Shown here in pieces: positions 45,658-57,559 of a stretch of 64,000 bases of DNA. Both the position numbers and the translations under genes were made by a program. Within the stretch, counting starts at the first letter, position 1. Each line of letters begins with the position of its first letter. The notes beneath the pieces are model-generated. The model saw only the letters and a program-made list of their open reading frames with translations. It did no database searches and was not told where the DNA came from. The stretch comes from Hysterangium stoloniferum (taxonomy: Eukaryota; Basidiomycota; Agaricomycetes; Hysterangiales; Hysterangiaceae): the NCBI GenBank assembly GCA_015178975.1, contig WHVD01000039.1, positions 434,001 to 498,000 on the forward strand. The letters are read 5' to 3'.

Positions 45658-47566
45658 TTAACCATTAAACGAAAACCTAAATCCGCTGTCCCCACCAGCA
45701 AACTGATGCCCCCCACTCTGCTGGAAAAACATGAACGGATGGCCTCCGCCTTGCGCGAACGGGTGCGCATATGTGCCCTGACCAGACGTGGGGTCGTTGG
45801 GATCATCGCCGTTGTCGTAGCGTGTGCGGAGTTCTGAAATGAAAGCGTAAAGCGTTGTTAGAGAGCCGAAGGAGCAAGAGGGGAAGGGTGTGATACTTAC
45901 CCTCGTTGGAGAGGACCTCATAGGCTTCATTGACGGCTGCCATTTGGGCTTGAGTTCCCCCTTTGTCCGGGTGTGATGATTTGGCGGCTTTACGGCTAAT
46001 TACGGAAGGGATGAGTGAAATGCCCCGGGAAAGGGGAACACAAGACGTACTATGCTTTCTTAATTGTGCGTGCATCGGCATCCCGTGATACACCCAGAAC
46101 CTTGTAGTAGTCCTTCTTCTTACTCTGTTTGAGAAGTCGTTGTGCTTTCTGAAGACGCTGATGAAGCTATACAACACGTCCAATAAAATAAAATATCAAA
46201 CAGCGATCCACGGTGGCATAGGCAAAAATTACTCACGTCCGAATTCGACTTCCCACTAACATCAAACGCATTCTGGAAATGCCTCACGGCACTCTCCCAC
46301 TCTTCCTTCACTAAACACACCTCACCAAGCCCCTTGAGCGCGTCCAAGTCATTGTCCCCACCCTCCATCCTCAAAACCTCCTCGCACCATGTCTCCGCTT
46401 TCCGAGGTAGCCCCATCTCAACGTACGCCTTACAGACCGCGTGGTAAATCTCTCTCCGCCTCACGCTCTTTCGGAGCGGGACAATATCCGCGGGCAACGC
46501 CTCCTTCCCCAGCGCCTTCTCCATCGCCGCATCAAATAGCGCGGCAAATTCCTCTGCGGTCTTTGCGGCGGTGTGCCAGTTTGCAGATTCGAGTGCTGAT
46601 GAGATCGAAGCGAATGTTTTGTCGAACTTTTTGAGTTGTCTGTGGGCGGGGGCGCAGAGATTTGAGTCTGGGTCGTAGTGGAGGCATTGCTTTAGGGAGG
46701 AGAGAGCTTGCGTGGATGAGGGAAGAAGGTAATATGCGAGGGATGATATTCGAAGCAGGAGGGATGTGGAAGGAGCGGTAAGGTGGGTGAGTCGGCTGCA
46801 TGGTGGTCAATTGAAGACTCGGCTGGACGAGTGAGCGTACGTACGTCAAGTCGGCAACAGTTTGTTCGATGTCGCCCTTTTCTAGCGAACAATCCACACG
46901 AGTCTGCCTTAGACTCACGGCGTGGGATGCGGTTTGCAACGCCTTTGAACTCTCCACTATACACACATCCCATTGTTTCGCCCGCTGCGCCTGCCTTGCT
47001 TTCTTCGATGCCACTTCTCCTTCCGATACAGCAAATAGCTGGTACGACAGTCAGAATATGTCGAAAGGCAACACGAGATACCCACCAGATCGCCTGCAGT
47101 TCGATCACCAGCATTCTTCCGCGAATACGACTTTATCATCTCCCTTGCCCCAGCCCACCGCCCTTCCTTGGCAAAGATCTTCCCTTTGGACAACAGCGCT
47201 TTATCAAACGACCCTCCAGTGAGTTCGAGTACCTTGTCGAAGTCTGCCAGTGCAGGCTCATGCCGACTTAAAGACAGATGAGCCGTCGCACGCTTGAAAT
47301 ACAGCAGATATGACGTCGGTGATTGTTCTAACACGCAATAAGCTCGATATTTTGGATATAATTTGTAATTTTGATTTACCTATAGCCTCTGAATAAGTTC
47401 TAGCAGCCTCGTTAAACTGTCCAGCAGATAAAAACGCGTTGGCCTTATTGATCAGGGGCAGCAATGTGGGAGGGTCTAGCGAACCGCTTCCTGCAGCTGG
47501 TTCGGCATCTACGAAGCTTGAAAGGAGAGCAAAGACAACAGATGGTATAGCGCGACCCAATCGCAT
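45658..47566 (-). CDS. ER co-chaperone, P58IPK/DNAJC3 type (TPR + J domain)
   Basis: Seven exons (47566-47380, 47327-47086, 47038-46845, 46795-46237, 46166-46051, 45995-45901, 45833-45658) join in phase to 522 aa, close to the 504 aa of human DNAJC3. A signal peptide (MRLGRAIPSVVFALLSSFVDA) targets the ER lumen. TPR-like helices run through residues about 35-370 (for example ANAFLSAGQFNEAARTYSEAI), and SEGEVASKK is a family hallmark. A C-terminal J domain (KDYYKVLGVSRDAD, then SHPDKGG) carries the intact HPD needed to stimulate the Hsp70 BiP. A Gly/Phe-rich tail follows. The protein holds misfolded clients and passes them to BiP during ER stress. All introns are GT-AG, 47-70 bp. Very confident. 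Confidence 0.95.
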
Positions 47567-48093
47567 CGTACACTGAGCTGGTGAGAAGGAAACTGCTAGC
47601 TCTAGTAGGAACCTGTGCTTGAAACTGGCAAGTAGGTGGTGACACGTTTCGACTGATCACGTGCGTTGTTACGGTTAGTTGCACGAGCGTCCTAATTAAA
47701 GAAAATGTGGAGGAATTATGACCATCGAGAATGTTCGAGGGAGCTGGTAATGTTTATAATTGAGAATACTTTATTTGATGGCTGCAGGATCTGTGCATCA
47801 CCCTTTCATAACTATCAGGTCCCTCCATAATGTCTCTTTGAGTGTTTGCATCCCATTATCACAGCCAATTCGCTTCATAAATATAACACCATTTTGTTTA
47901 TAACCGAATGGTGTGTGAACACTAGAATTGCCCTGAGTCCACGATCATTTGAATGTATGTCATTATCTCCACTGAAGTCGTTCCGAACTGATCAACATTT
48001 ACTTTGCAGCACTCGTAATAATACAGACGAGTAACAATGCGCCTATCCGAGCACCTTCGAGCCTTCTCGTGAAAGGTCTGGTTTGACTATATC
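47567..48093. other. Intergenic between DNAJC3-type and amidase genes
   Basis: The region holds the upstream flank of the co-chaperone gene and the downstream flank of the amidase gene. No gene, repeat or RNA was recognised. Confidence 0.5.
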
Positions 48094-49557
48094 TTAAGAC
48101 TTGGGCACAAAAATCGATTTCGGAAGCATCATCCCAATCTAAATTCCCGAGTAACGCGTATTAGCGATTCTCAGCCGACGAAGACAAAGACAATGCGTAC
48201 CACGTAATTGGGCATATCCACCTATCCAAAAGAAAATTAAAGGAGACTTTAGAATTCACAGAGGGCCGGTGTGATTGGTTAAAACGCACAACTTCGTGTA
48301 GTCTGAGATCCCCAGCAACGCTACAAAGCATATACGCCTCCTCTCTCGTCATCCCCCGCTCATTTACCAAATAGTCAATCATGAACCTTACAGCATCCCG
48401 GGTTGCCTCACGCATATCTACACCAAATCCATAGTTGATAAAATGTGCTATAACCAAGAGAGAACGAGACGTACCCGGACCGACCCCTGTCGTCGTATAA
48501 TATTCCTCCCCCGGCACATGAGAGACGGACGGCGCAGACGCGGTGTCGAAATGGGGCGTTTTAACGTACGGCTTATTTTTGAGCACCGTAAGGCGCACAG
48601 AGGCCGTTATGGGGGTTTCTATGGCTGTTCCTATGATATGATGGGTGGTATGTTACGTATTGATGGTGGAATGGACCCAGAGAGCTTTGACATTACTTAC
48701 CACAGACCTCTTTTGTTGATTCAATAAATGTAATTAGTGAGTCGATGGTATATCTTGGGATAACCTACCGCCATCGCCTTGTGCTGCATGCCCGTCCTGT
48801 GCAATAAATAAAAACCGTCCGGATACCATCGTGATACTTCCAAATTCACTCACACCTATAGAAAACAATGCCCCAGGAACTTTAACAGGCAAATACAGGG
48901 TCGACCCCGCAGTCAAATGTTTCGTATCAATATTACCCTTAATTAAAATGACCATCATCAACCAAAACCGTTCAGGGTATGAGGCACCCCTTCTTCCACT
49001 CACACCAGTCCTATACGGGGGAATCGTCGAATGCGCTCCCCCCTCCTCGGGCGCAACACCCATCTCCCCCGCAAACGGCCTAATCGGGATCTTCACGCCC
49101 TTCTCCTCGTCAAACCACGCATACCCCTCCTCCCGATTGATCTTCCACACTTTCAGCGCTGGCTCCGTAAATTCATCCGCAAGGAGCCCGAACCCCGGGA
49201 TGAGACCTGTCCACCCCCATTCCGCCGCCTGGACGCTGAGGACCTCGACTTGGAGGGTGTCGCCGGGCTGGGCGGATTCGATGAAGACAGGGCCGTTTAC
49301 TTGATCGAGTTGTGAGAAGATGAGGGTCTTGAGGGTTGCGGAGGTGGACGAGGGGGTGATCTGGCCGTTTGAAGCGTCAAGACAGGTGAATGAGATAGTG
49401 GCTCCGGACGGGACAGTGATAACAGGGGGAATGCTAAGGGGAGTTGAAGCACATGGTTAATGCGCGAGAGTAGACTCGGGAGAGAGGGGTGGATCTATTA
49501 CCTATTATCCCATGCAAGGTGCGTTTGTGCACGTTTCACGGAGTGTATGCTTGCCAT
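48094..49557 (-). CDS. Acetamidase/formamidase (FmdA/AmdA family)
   Basis: Nine exons (49557-49502, 49433-49004, 48937-48854, 48796-48769, 48709-48701, 48630-48475, 48417-48290, 48221-48201, 48138-48094) join in phase to 318 aa. The family hydrolyses short amides (formamide, acetamide) to ammonia and the acid, in the cytosol, for nitrogen use. Diagnostic stretches: HLAWDNSIPPVITV at the N-terminus, GGNIDTKHLTAG, GALFSIGDGHAAQGDGEVCG (built across four exons), PHFDT, TGVGPDMREA, EEAYMLCSVAGDL and the end VDMPNYVIGMMLPKS. Exon 5 has only 9 nt, and its inclusion restores the invariant GDGEVCGTAIE. All introns are GT-AG, 57-68 bp. No defect was seen. Confidence 0.95.
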
Positions 49558-49962
49558 TTGATCAAGTTGATCAAGTCTGAGGGGCGTCGTCAGAGTAAAA
49601 TATGTTATCTACTACTGACGGTGAGAAACAAAAGGTCAAGAACCACACAGGCAGAAAGATATAAATAGATGAAGATTGGCAAGCGAAAATGCATATATAT
49701 TCCCAGATCAGCATCAGCTCATCAATGGGTGAGAAAACAAAGCCGGAACGGCGATTGGATGCCCATTCGTTACGAAATTCACACTGAAATTAGATCAAAA
49801 TCAGGAGTTCCAGACAGGAAATCAAAGAGACGGCTACAAGGCAACAGCAGCGAAGTAACACGAATAAATAGCCACAGCACACACATAACGATAGGTATGA
49901 TCACAATAATACACGAGAGCTCTATACAAAACAACGGGACAAACAAGGAGGACAGCGGTGGG
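49558..49962. other. Intergenic between amidase and NF-YC genes
   Basis: No gene was recognised; it must contain the amidase promoter and the NF-YC 3' end. Confidence 0.5.
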
Positions 49963-50870
49963 CTAGGCCGGGCGATCCTGTGCTGAGCTGAGAAGAGTTT
50001 CGAGCTGAAGGAATTGATTGATATTAGCGATTGTGATTGTGAAGAGGGGACAAATAAGATGATTTACCTGGTGAAGGGCCATCATGCCAGAGTTCTCGGC
50101 CACTTGTTGGCCTTGAGGAGCTGTTACTTGTGGCTCATCGACGTCAACCATATCCGCGGGGATTTCAGCTGGTCCCACAGTATTATCTCTGATTAGCTAG
50201 AAAACATGCAATCGTGAACATGATAGTAAAGATTGACAATGACATGCCATACGTCGTCATCTTTCCTTTTTCCCCGCAATTTACTTGATCCTCCAGCACT
50301 GTTGTATGACGGTGCACTCGGAATTGGATCTTCCCGCGGTAGGATATCGATGAGAAAGTCGAACTGGTCGGACTTGGCGATGGCACGCGCGATATCTGAC
50401 CTCGAGAGGGTGCGCCGTTTGTTCGAGTCCGCGACGATGAACGCTCGAGCCGTCATTTCTGCGATGAATACTGACATAGTGAACAGAAGCGTCAGTACTT
50501 GCAATGCAATTTAATGCTATAGTTTCACAACCACCCACTCTCACAAGCCTTGCAGAATATAATCGGAGCTAATCATATTCATTCAATCTTAATCGACACC
50601 ACGGTCACACAAGCTCCTCACCATCGGCTGCGATCATCTACAAGATAAGATTCAATGTTTTCAATTACATGGCGCTACATGTACACACACCCTAACATCC
50701 GGGTCGCTCTTCATGACCTTTTTGATGCGTGCCAGAGGCAAGGGAGGATGACGAAAGTCAGGAGTTTCCTCCTCTGCAGTAGTTACTTGGCGCTGCCAGA
50801 ATGAGCGCAGGAATGACTCCAATTGGTCGCCGGATTGTACAAAAGGCTCAGACGGCGGTGAGGATGGCAT
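49963..50870 (-). CDS. hap5: CCAAT-binding factor subunit NF-YC / HAP5
   Basis: Six exons (50870-50691, 50637-50622, 50568-50539, 50470-50253, 50196-50068, 50004-49963) join in phase to 204 aa. The NF-YC pre-helix [13 protein letters not shown] precedes a full histone fold: [58 protein letters not shown], then [12 protein letters not shown]. It pairs with NF-YB and, with NF-YA, binds CCAAT boxes in the nucleus; in fungi the complex controls respiration, iron and nitrogen genes. Exons 2 and 3 are only 16 and 30 nt, yet joining them rebuilds the conserved fold exactly. The C-terminus is short and acidic. The start is the first ATG giving the conserved N-terminal block. Confidence 0.96.
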
Positions 50871-51161
50871 CGCGCGGCGATGTGGTGATTGGTCCAAGGC
50901 GAAAGTGGAACAGCGCCCGCGGACTTTGAATACATATAAACAAGAAGATATTTTCATTCATGTCACATGGATATTTCATTCTTCAATTTTGTTATACATA
51001 TCTATTGTCACAAAGGCACCGTGAAAAAATAGTTTTAACACACAGGCGCTCGTTCTCTTTGCGGTGCCGTATGTCAAAGTCAAGCAGCGCTCAGGATTCT
51101 TTGGTAGTAGTTTCAGTGAAGACATTCTTGAAGCTCTGAAAAACATGTATTTTCATCTGGA

Positions 51162-51836
51162 ATGCTGGAAGTTGTCATATTAAGCGGAGCGAGACGTTTT
51201 GGTCAAATCTTTTTCAAGTGCTATATATTAGAGAAAGTCTCGGATCGACTCTGTGAATATAAGTTCCACCACACATCGGGCATATTTAACAGCGTTCAAG
51301 TCGACTGGTTAAGGATATGCAAGGGTTCAGGGTTTTTCGAGTGTCAGACTGCATTAGACAGCAGCCTTCAGTGGCTCTTGGATTGTGAGGGATATTACCC
51401 GGTCCTAGGTGGCTTATTGAAATGCATTTGTATTTTCTATCATCCTTTCTGGAGTAAGAGCAGTCTATTTAGACATATTTTACGACGTACTAGTATACAC
51501 GCCACCGTACGCTCTCCGAACCTTTCGAAGCTTATTTCAAACCTGACAATACCTTCACGAGCCCCTCAACATCTACATAAAATACATCAGTCTACAGTTG
51601 ACGTCGAGCGTAGTACTACCAAATTCGCCATTAGGAGGATCACATCAGATTTAATGCTTCACCGCTCGCTGAGATCGCAACTGAACATTGTGGGTTCCAA
51701 CTGGGTTCAGCTTTATGGAGGAAGCGACTACGGCAGTGTGATTTCCTTAGCCGCACGAAAGCAAAGTGGCTGCGCGCCTGCCGCTGAGATGGCTACTGGC
51801 ACATTTTTTATTGAACAAAAAAAATTGAATGAATGA
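51162..51836 (+). CDS. Open frame of unknown meaning
   Basis: A 224-codon open frame without recognisable domain, signal peptide or composition typical of a fungal protein. Its last part runs into repeat P copy 2 (from 51795). No paralogue is in the window. It may be non-coding; I list it only because it is the longest open stretch between NF-YC and the next repeat. Confidence 0.2.
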   Translation: MLEVVILSGARRFGQIFFKCYILEKVSDRLCEYKFHHTSGIFNSVQVDWLRICKGSGFFECQTALDSSLQWLLDCEGYYPVLGGLLKCICIFYHPFWSKSSLFRHILRRTSIHATVRSPNLSKLISNLTIPSRAPQHLHKIHQSTVDVERSTTKFAIRRITSDLMLHRSLRSQLNIVGSNWVQLYGGSDYGSVISLAARKQSGCAPAAEMATGTFFIEQKKLNE

Positions 51837-53122
51837 ATAGATTTATTTAAGATGCACAATAATTCTCTTGAATTTCTTTTAGATCATTTTGACAAAGTCA
51901 GCACTGTAATTTTTTAATGCATGGAAAGTAAAATAGTGATCAGATAGATAGATATATGTTACAAACAGAAAACTGACTAATGTTGGTAGGCTGATGGGGA
52001 TTGATCAGAAGGACTTGGCTTCAGCTTATGTGCTGCACCCTCACAAGTTACCATCGGGTGTCCTTAAATTTTGGGCAGACAAAGACTAGTCCAATTTAAT
52101 TCCTCATGGTGAGCTGAGTGTCGGGCCAAGGAGTCAGAGGCCAAGGGTGGGCAAGTGCACACAGAGGCGGTGAGTGGGATACTTAGAGTGAGACTTATAA
52201 GAGATGTATGTGGGTGTTCTGAGTCAATATTCCGATTGCCTAGTAGCTACAATTACAGCGGGTCTATATACAAGTTATTGGCATCTAGAAAATACTAACT
52301 AAGGGAAGAGTGGAAACATTATTGACAAATAAACTTGACTAGGAACTGGAAGGTTACGATAAGTTTGAAGGCTGTGAATTAACTGAGAGCGGAATTACGA
52401 GAAAAGGAAATAGTCCACAGGTTACAAGTATATATGGGCATATGTGAAACATAGAGTAGAATGGATCATCATAATAAAAAAAGGATGTATCAAAGTATAA
52501 CAAGATAGTATGAGTATAATTTGACAGGGGCATAAATGGGGTTTGATCGCCATGAAGGCATATGTCAGTGTCGGGCAACTGACAGTGTCCAATATGATGA
52601 CTCGATCTATAACTAGAAATGTCAGTCGACAGTAATATCCTTGGGGACCGTCAGGTTGTGACACGGTTATGACATGGTCATAACAGATATACATCTATCT
52701 AAACTAGTTGATGACAGTTTCCCAATCTCATTCCAAGTTGAATGCAAAGCCTAGAAATGTAAAAATTCAATCCTCAGCAGCCATTTCTCTTGTAGAATTA
52801 AATTCATACACAGGCCACTGTTCTTAGACAATTCTTAAATTTATTCAAATCTCACAATGGATGAGACTCATAGTTGACTACATCACCAGTTTCACTGGAA
52901 ATAATTTTGAATTTAATTCAGCTTTCATGTAGCATTTATCACACATATAGTTATACGAAATGGGGTGGCTTATATTCTTCAACACTTGTTTAAGGCAATA
53001 GACTGTTTGATGAAACTTATTTGATATGTTGGGCCTGTATTGCACTTCAAATATTATATACATAACATGGATAGTTGGCTTTTTAATAGTAAAGAAATGG
53101 TCTAGCAGCCATCTTTGTACTA
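51795..53122. repeat. Repeat P, copy 2, interrupted by a solo LTR
   Basis: It matches 6245-6834 closely, including the 61-codon minus-strand stretch (53063-52878), with solo LTR H1 at 51957-52685 inside. It is followed at the same TA by Tc1 element C. Confidence 0.7.
51957..52685 (+). mobile_element. Solo LTR, family H, copy 1
   Basis: A 729-bp LTR, TGTTACAAACAG...GGTCATAACA, with GATATA on both sides (51951-51956, 52686-52691). The empty site is visible in repeat P copy 1. It holds the shared hairpin block at 52011-52041. Confidence 0.85.
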
Positions 53123-53589
53123 CAGTGGCTCAAAAAACTGTCCCAATGTTTTCTTATTTTTGAAAGGTTAGGTTGGTATGGACCACTGATATAAGCAGAA
53201 AATCTAAGTAAATTATCAAAGGCACTACAAGATCATGGCCTTGGTTCATGTGATTTGAATCAAAACCCATTGAATAATAAATAAAACAAAACAGCTACTT
53301 ATTGGGACAGTTTTTTAACTCTTTATTTTTTGACCTGCATTCCTACTGTTATACACCAGTACAAGGCAGAGGGAGGCTGTGGCAACAATAAAACATGTTA
53401 CATGACTTTATTTGTATTTGTTTGACAGGTTTAAAGTGGTCCAACTACATCCTGACTTCTTACCACCATCATGAGATCTATTTCTACTACTCAATCCTCT
53501 TCTATTGTCTCTCTCCTCAATGAAGGCTATTCCTATCACCAAATCCAGGAAAGAACTGGTCTAGGCAAGAGTACTGTGAATAGGATTAG
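53123..53589 (+). mobile_element. Tc1/mariner element C, left part
   Basis: It matches element A from its outer TIR (CAGTGGCTCAAAAAACTGTC) through the HTH of the transposase (here starting MRSISTTQSSSIVSLLNEGY at 53471). It is cut at 53589, right after GTGAATAGGATTAG, by retroelement J. The remainder must lie beyond the window. Confidence 0.8.
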
Positions 53590-55220
53590 TGTTAAGAACA
53601 GAAAACTGACTGATGTTGGTAGGCCAATGGGGACCAAACAGAAGGACTTGGCTTCAGCTTATGTGCTGTGCCCTTGCAAGTTACCATCAGGTGTCCTTAA
53701 ATTTCAGGCAGTAGTCCTATTGAATTCCTCATGGTGAGTGACCAATCAGAAACTGAAGGATAAGTCCAGTGTCAGGCTGAGGGGTCAGAGACCGAGGGTG
53801 GGTGAGCACACGCAGAGGTGGGGAGTGGGATACTTATGTAGAGTAAGGCTTATGAGAGATGTATGTGGGTGTTCTGAGTTGATATTCTGATTGCCTAGTA
53901 ACTACAATTACAGCAGGTCTATATGCGAGTTATCGGCATCTAGAAACTACTAACTAAGAGAAGAGTGGAAAATACTATTGACAAATAAACTTGACTAGGA
54001 ACTGGAAGGTTACAATAAGGTCAGAAGCCATGATTAGCTGAGAGTGGGATTACGAGAAAAGGGAATAGTCCATGGTGTTACGAACCAGAATTCCCACCAG
54101 ACTCTGGGCACTAACCTATACACACCTGCACCCTATACACACCAATTGTCAGTTTACCGGAATTCCCACCAGACTGCATACATCAGACTTGTCCATGTTC
54201 AACTTCATTACTTCATGTATCAGTCACCAGAATACCCACCAGACTCTGTCCCTTTCTATGTCCGGCTCTGTCCCTGTCTATGTCCGGCTCTGTCCCTGTC
54301 TATGTCCGGCTCTGTCCCACACATCAGTCACTGGACCCCGCTCGGAAAACCCATCATCCCTCTAACTGAGCCCTGTTCCCATTATAGTCAAATAAGCTGT
54401 CACGATTCGGACTCTGCTCCCACTCCATTCCCATTATGGTTTTATGACCTGTCATGATTCGGACTCTGCTCCGTTCCGTCCTGTTCCTAATACCAAGTTT
54501 GGTGTTTACTTATCTCGTTTTATGTTTGTTAGTTTCGTTTTCATTATTACTGGATTTGGTATATTATTCATTCCACAGTCTATATAGTTGTACATACAAT
54601 CCAGTCAGAAAATCAGCTTAGATTCTCCCCAGTAATCTTAGTATATTTTCCACTCTAAACTCCTCTTTAAATTACACTGCTCTCACTAGTCAGAGCCCAT
54701 GGGCACCAACGCATCTATCACTCAACCTCTGACTTATATCTATCTTGACTCCCTGACCTCTCAACTGACAACCCCTCGATCCATGACCTCTTGACCCATG
54801 AACCCTGCCCAGACTCCCCGGGATTCCTGTCCACCTGTTTGAAATTGGACAACATGACCTTGCAAGGGTGCACAGCCTATAAGCTGAAGCCAAGTCCTAC
54901 CAGATTTCCTGTGGGTTTCTCTGGAAACCCTCTGTGTACGCACCCTTAACACATGGGTTACAAGTATATACAGGCATATGTGAAACATAGAGTAGAACAG
55001 ATCATCATAATAGAAAGGGACGTATCAAAGAATAACCAGATAGTACAAGTATAACTTGACAGGGGCGTAAATGGGGTTTGATTACTGTGAAGGTATATGT
55101 CAGTGTCAGGTGGCCGATGGTTTCCGATACAATGACTTGATTAATAACTAGAAATGTCGATAGATGGTAGTATCCTTGGGGACCATAGGTTTGCAACAGG
55201 GTTGCAACACAGTCATAACA
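53590..55220 (+). mobile_element. LTR of element J (family H, copy 2), interrupted
   Basis: TGTTAAGAACAG...GTCATAACA, about 750 bp after removing the nested G-family LTR; similar to 51957-52685 and (minus) 62850-63569. GTATCCCCCC follows directly, as GTATCCTCCC follows the LTR in element G. The hairpin block is at 53643-53673. Confidence 0.8.
54076..54951 (-). mobile_element. Solo LTR, family G, copy 3
   Basis: On the minus strand TGTTAAGGGTGCG...GGTTCGTAACA, 876 bp, with target duplication CATGG (54071-54075, 54952-54956), inside LTR H2. A short tandem GTCTATGTCCGGCTCTGTCC repeat (3 units) at about 54257-54318 makes it longer than its relatives. Many CpG sites are lost. Confidence 0.87.
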
Positions 55221-56480
55221 GTATCCCCCCATTTGGCCGAAATCCCAAGGAGGCTGAAAATCTAGATCTTGTACATAAAACTTGTTGGGTACAGGTGGTG
55301 TGTCAAGACATCATGTGACCTGGTAAAAATTTACATATAAAAATTTGAGGGGTGCTGGCACTTAAGATTTTAACTCTTTCCCTTCAACCATGATGACCAT
55401 AAGTTCAGGATCAAAGCCTTTCCTATCCAGGCCAACCATCACCCCCGTATCGGGTCTGAGTGGATGTTAGGATACACACACAGGCTGGGACTTGGCTTCA
55501 GCTTATAGGCTGCGCCCTCGCTAGATCGTGTTGTCCAATCTCAAACGGACGGATGGGGATCCCGGGGAGTCCGGGCGGGGTTCGTGGGTCATAGGTCGTA
55601 AGTCAGAGGTCGTGGGTCGTAGGTCAGGGGTCGTGGGTCGTGAGTCAAGTTGGTTGAGAGAGGTAGATGCGCCGGAGCCCGTGGGCTCCGACTAGTGCGA
55701 GCGATGTGAATCGAGTAAGGTTTTAGAGCAGAAAATATTATTAGATTACTGGGGGGAATCTAAGCTAATTTTCTGACTGGATTGTATGTACAACATCTGC
55801 CAGTTTATATAGACCATGGAGTGAATGACATACCAAATCCAGTAATGGTGAAACGAAACTAACAAAACATGAAACAGGAATAGTAAACATCAAATTGGTG
55901 TTAGGAACGGAACAGAACGGAGCGGAGTCCGAATTGTGACAAAGCATAACCCATAACGGGAAACGGAGCGGGAGCAGAGTCCTAAATTGTGACAGGTCAT
56001 TTGACTAAAATGGGAACAGGGCTCGATTAGAGTGGTGATGGGATTCTAAGCAGGGTCCGGTGACTGATGCGTGGGACAAAGATGGACATAGACAGAGACG
56101 GAGTCCGGGGGAAGTCCGGTGACTGATATGTGCGTAATGAGGTTGAACGTAACGAGTCTTGATGTGACGGAGTCTGGGTGGGAAATCCTATAAACAGACG
56201 ATTGGTGCTTGTAGCACGTGGGGGCGTACGGGTTAGTGCCCGGAGTCCGGCAGGATTGTCCGGTCGTAACAGTATCCTCCCTTTATGCCGAAGCCCAAAG
56301 AGGCTCTAGACCTAGATAAGGTTCTTGTCGGCTACGCGCATGTGTCAAAAGTCATGTCGGTTACACGTATGTGTCAAAGAGTCATGTGATCTGGAAGGTA
56401 AGGTTCAAATGTGGCGAGCCTATATAAAAATTTGAAAAAATAGAAATTTCTTCTTCTTCATTACCCCCATCATCGTCACT

Positions 56481-57399
56481 ATGGGACCAAAACCAACAAC
56501 ACGCAAGCCAATGCCAACCGCAGGGCCCTCTGCGGGCACTCCGTATCGGGCGCCTTGGAGCACGGCCCAATTGTTGGCGTGGCAAGAAGAGCAATGCCAA
56601 CTTCATGAAGCAGCAGAGAGGGAGGCGAGGGAGGCTGAGGAGGCCCTGGACAAAGAGTACCAGGCAGCGTTGGCCGCGGAGGAAGAGGCCGCAAAGGAGA
56701 GGGAATGTGAGGTGGAGGAGGCTGCGCAAGTGGCCGCGGAGAAGGCCCGGGTGGCCGCAGACAGGGCTGCCATTGTTGCAGGAAAGGTAAGTCCCAATAT
56801 TCAACTTGTCGAACTTTACTGACTTGCATTTTTTCAGCGCAAAGCGACAGAGGTGGAGTCCGAGTCCGAGGGGGAGCCAGAGAGCCCCCAAAAGGTAGGC
56901 CTCATGTCCATGGGATAACTGTGGAAACTGACCGTATCAACAGAAGGCAAGGAAGGTGGCGCCAGTCCGTCTTCCGACGCGGAATGAGCTGCGGTGTTCC
57001 GGGTGTAGTGACCGGAACACGGAATGCAACCGAAAGTCTGGCTGGGGTCCGGGGTGTTACCAATGCGCGCACCTCAAGGCGAGGTGCTCGCTTGTGCACG
57101 AGCAGGCCATGGGGTCCGGGGCGTGAGACATAAGCGGGTTGGATGGGTTTTCCAGATTGGATGAAGTCCTGGGACAGATCACCGAGGGCATTGAGGCCCA
57201 AAACGAGTTGCTCTGGAAGAGCAACAAGGTCCACATAGTGGTGGCGAAGGAACTGTGCGGACTCCACGAGGAATTTTGGAAGTTCCTGGTGGAGTATGGC
57301 GGCTATGTATATGAGGAGCCACAAGTCGGGAGTTCCGAGGATGCCAGATCGGATGAGGACAGGATTGACGCGGAGGTCGCGGGCTTGCTGAGGAAGTAG
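56481..57399 (+). CDS. Accessory gene of element G: coiled coil plus cysteine cluster, with introns
   Basis: Starts MGPKPTTRKPMP right after the leader. A long Glu/Ala/Lys-rich coiled coil (about 56560-56780) follows, then intron 1 (56787-56837), an acidic stretch, intron 2 (56895-56943), a cysteine cluster (CSGC..., then CYQCAHLKARC) around 56990-57100, and a helical C-terminal part ending EVAGLLRK. The cluster resembles the binuclear zinc pattern of fungal DNA-binding proteins (C-x2-C-x6-C...C-x2-C-x6-C). It runs head-on against pol, 160 bp apart. The copy may not be intact. A counterpart with introns at the same two places is at 61320-62231. Function unknown; DNA binding or regulation of the element are guesses. 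Confidence 0.6.
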
Positions 57400-57559
57400 C
57401 TGAGGTGGCGGGGAAAAAATCAGTCCCATAGAAATAGATGATTAGAATAGAAATAGAACTTGATAATAATTGAACATAAAAGTAAAGCGTGAAAAACATA
57501 AAAATAAAAGTCAAAGCCAAAGTCTGTGGGGAGTCCGCTTAAAGACTTGACAAGACATG

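Noticed and set aside
46383-47271. + strand frames across the DNAJC3-type gene
   Set aside because: The minus strand gives a complete seven-exon gene with all family motifs; the + frames have none.
48831-49315. + strand frames across the amidase gene
   Set aside because: Antisense shadows of a gene whose nine exons join perfectly.
56990-57100. Host Zn(II)2Cys6 transcription factor
   Set aside because: The cysteine cluster lies inside a retroelement with target duplications, and a diverged counterpart occupies the same place in element J.
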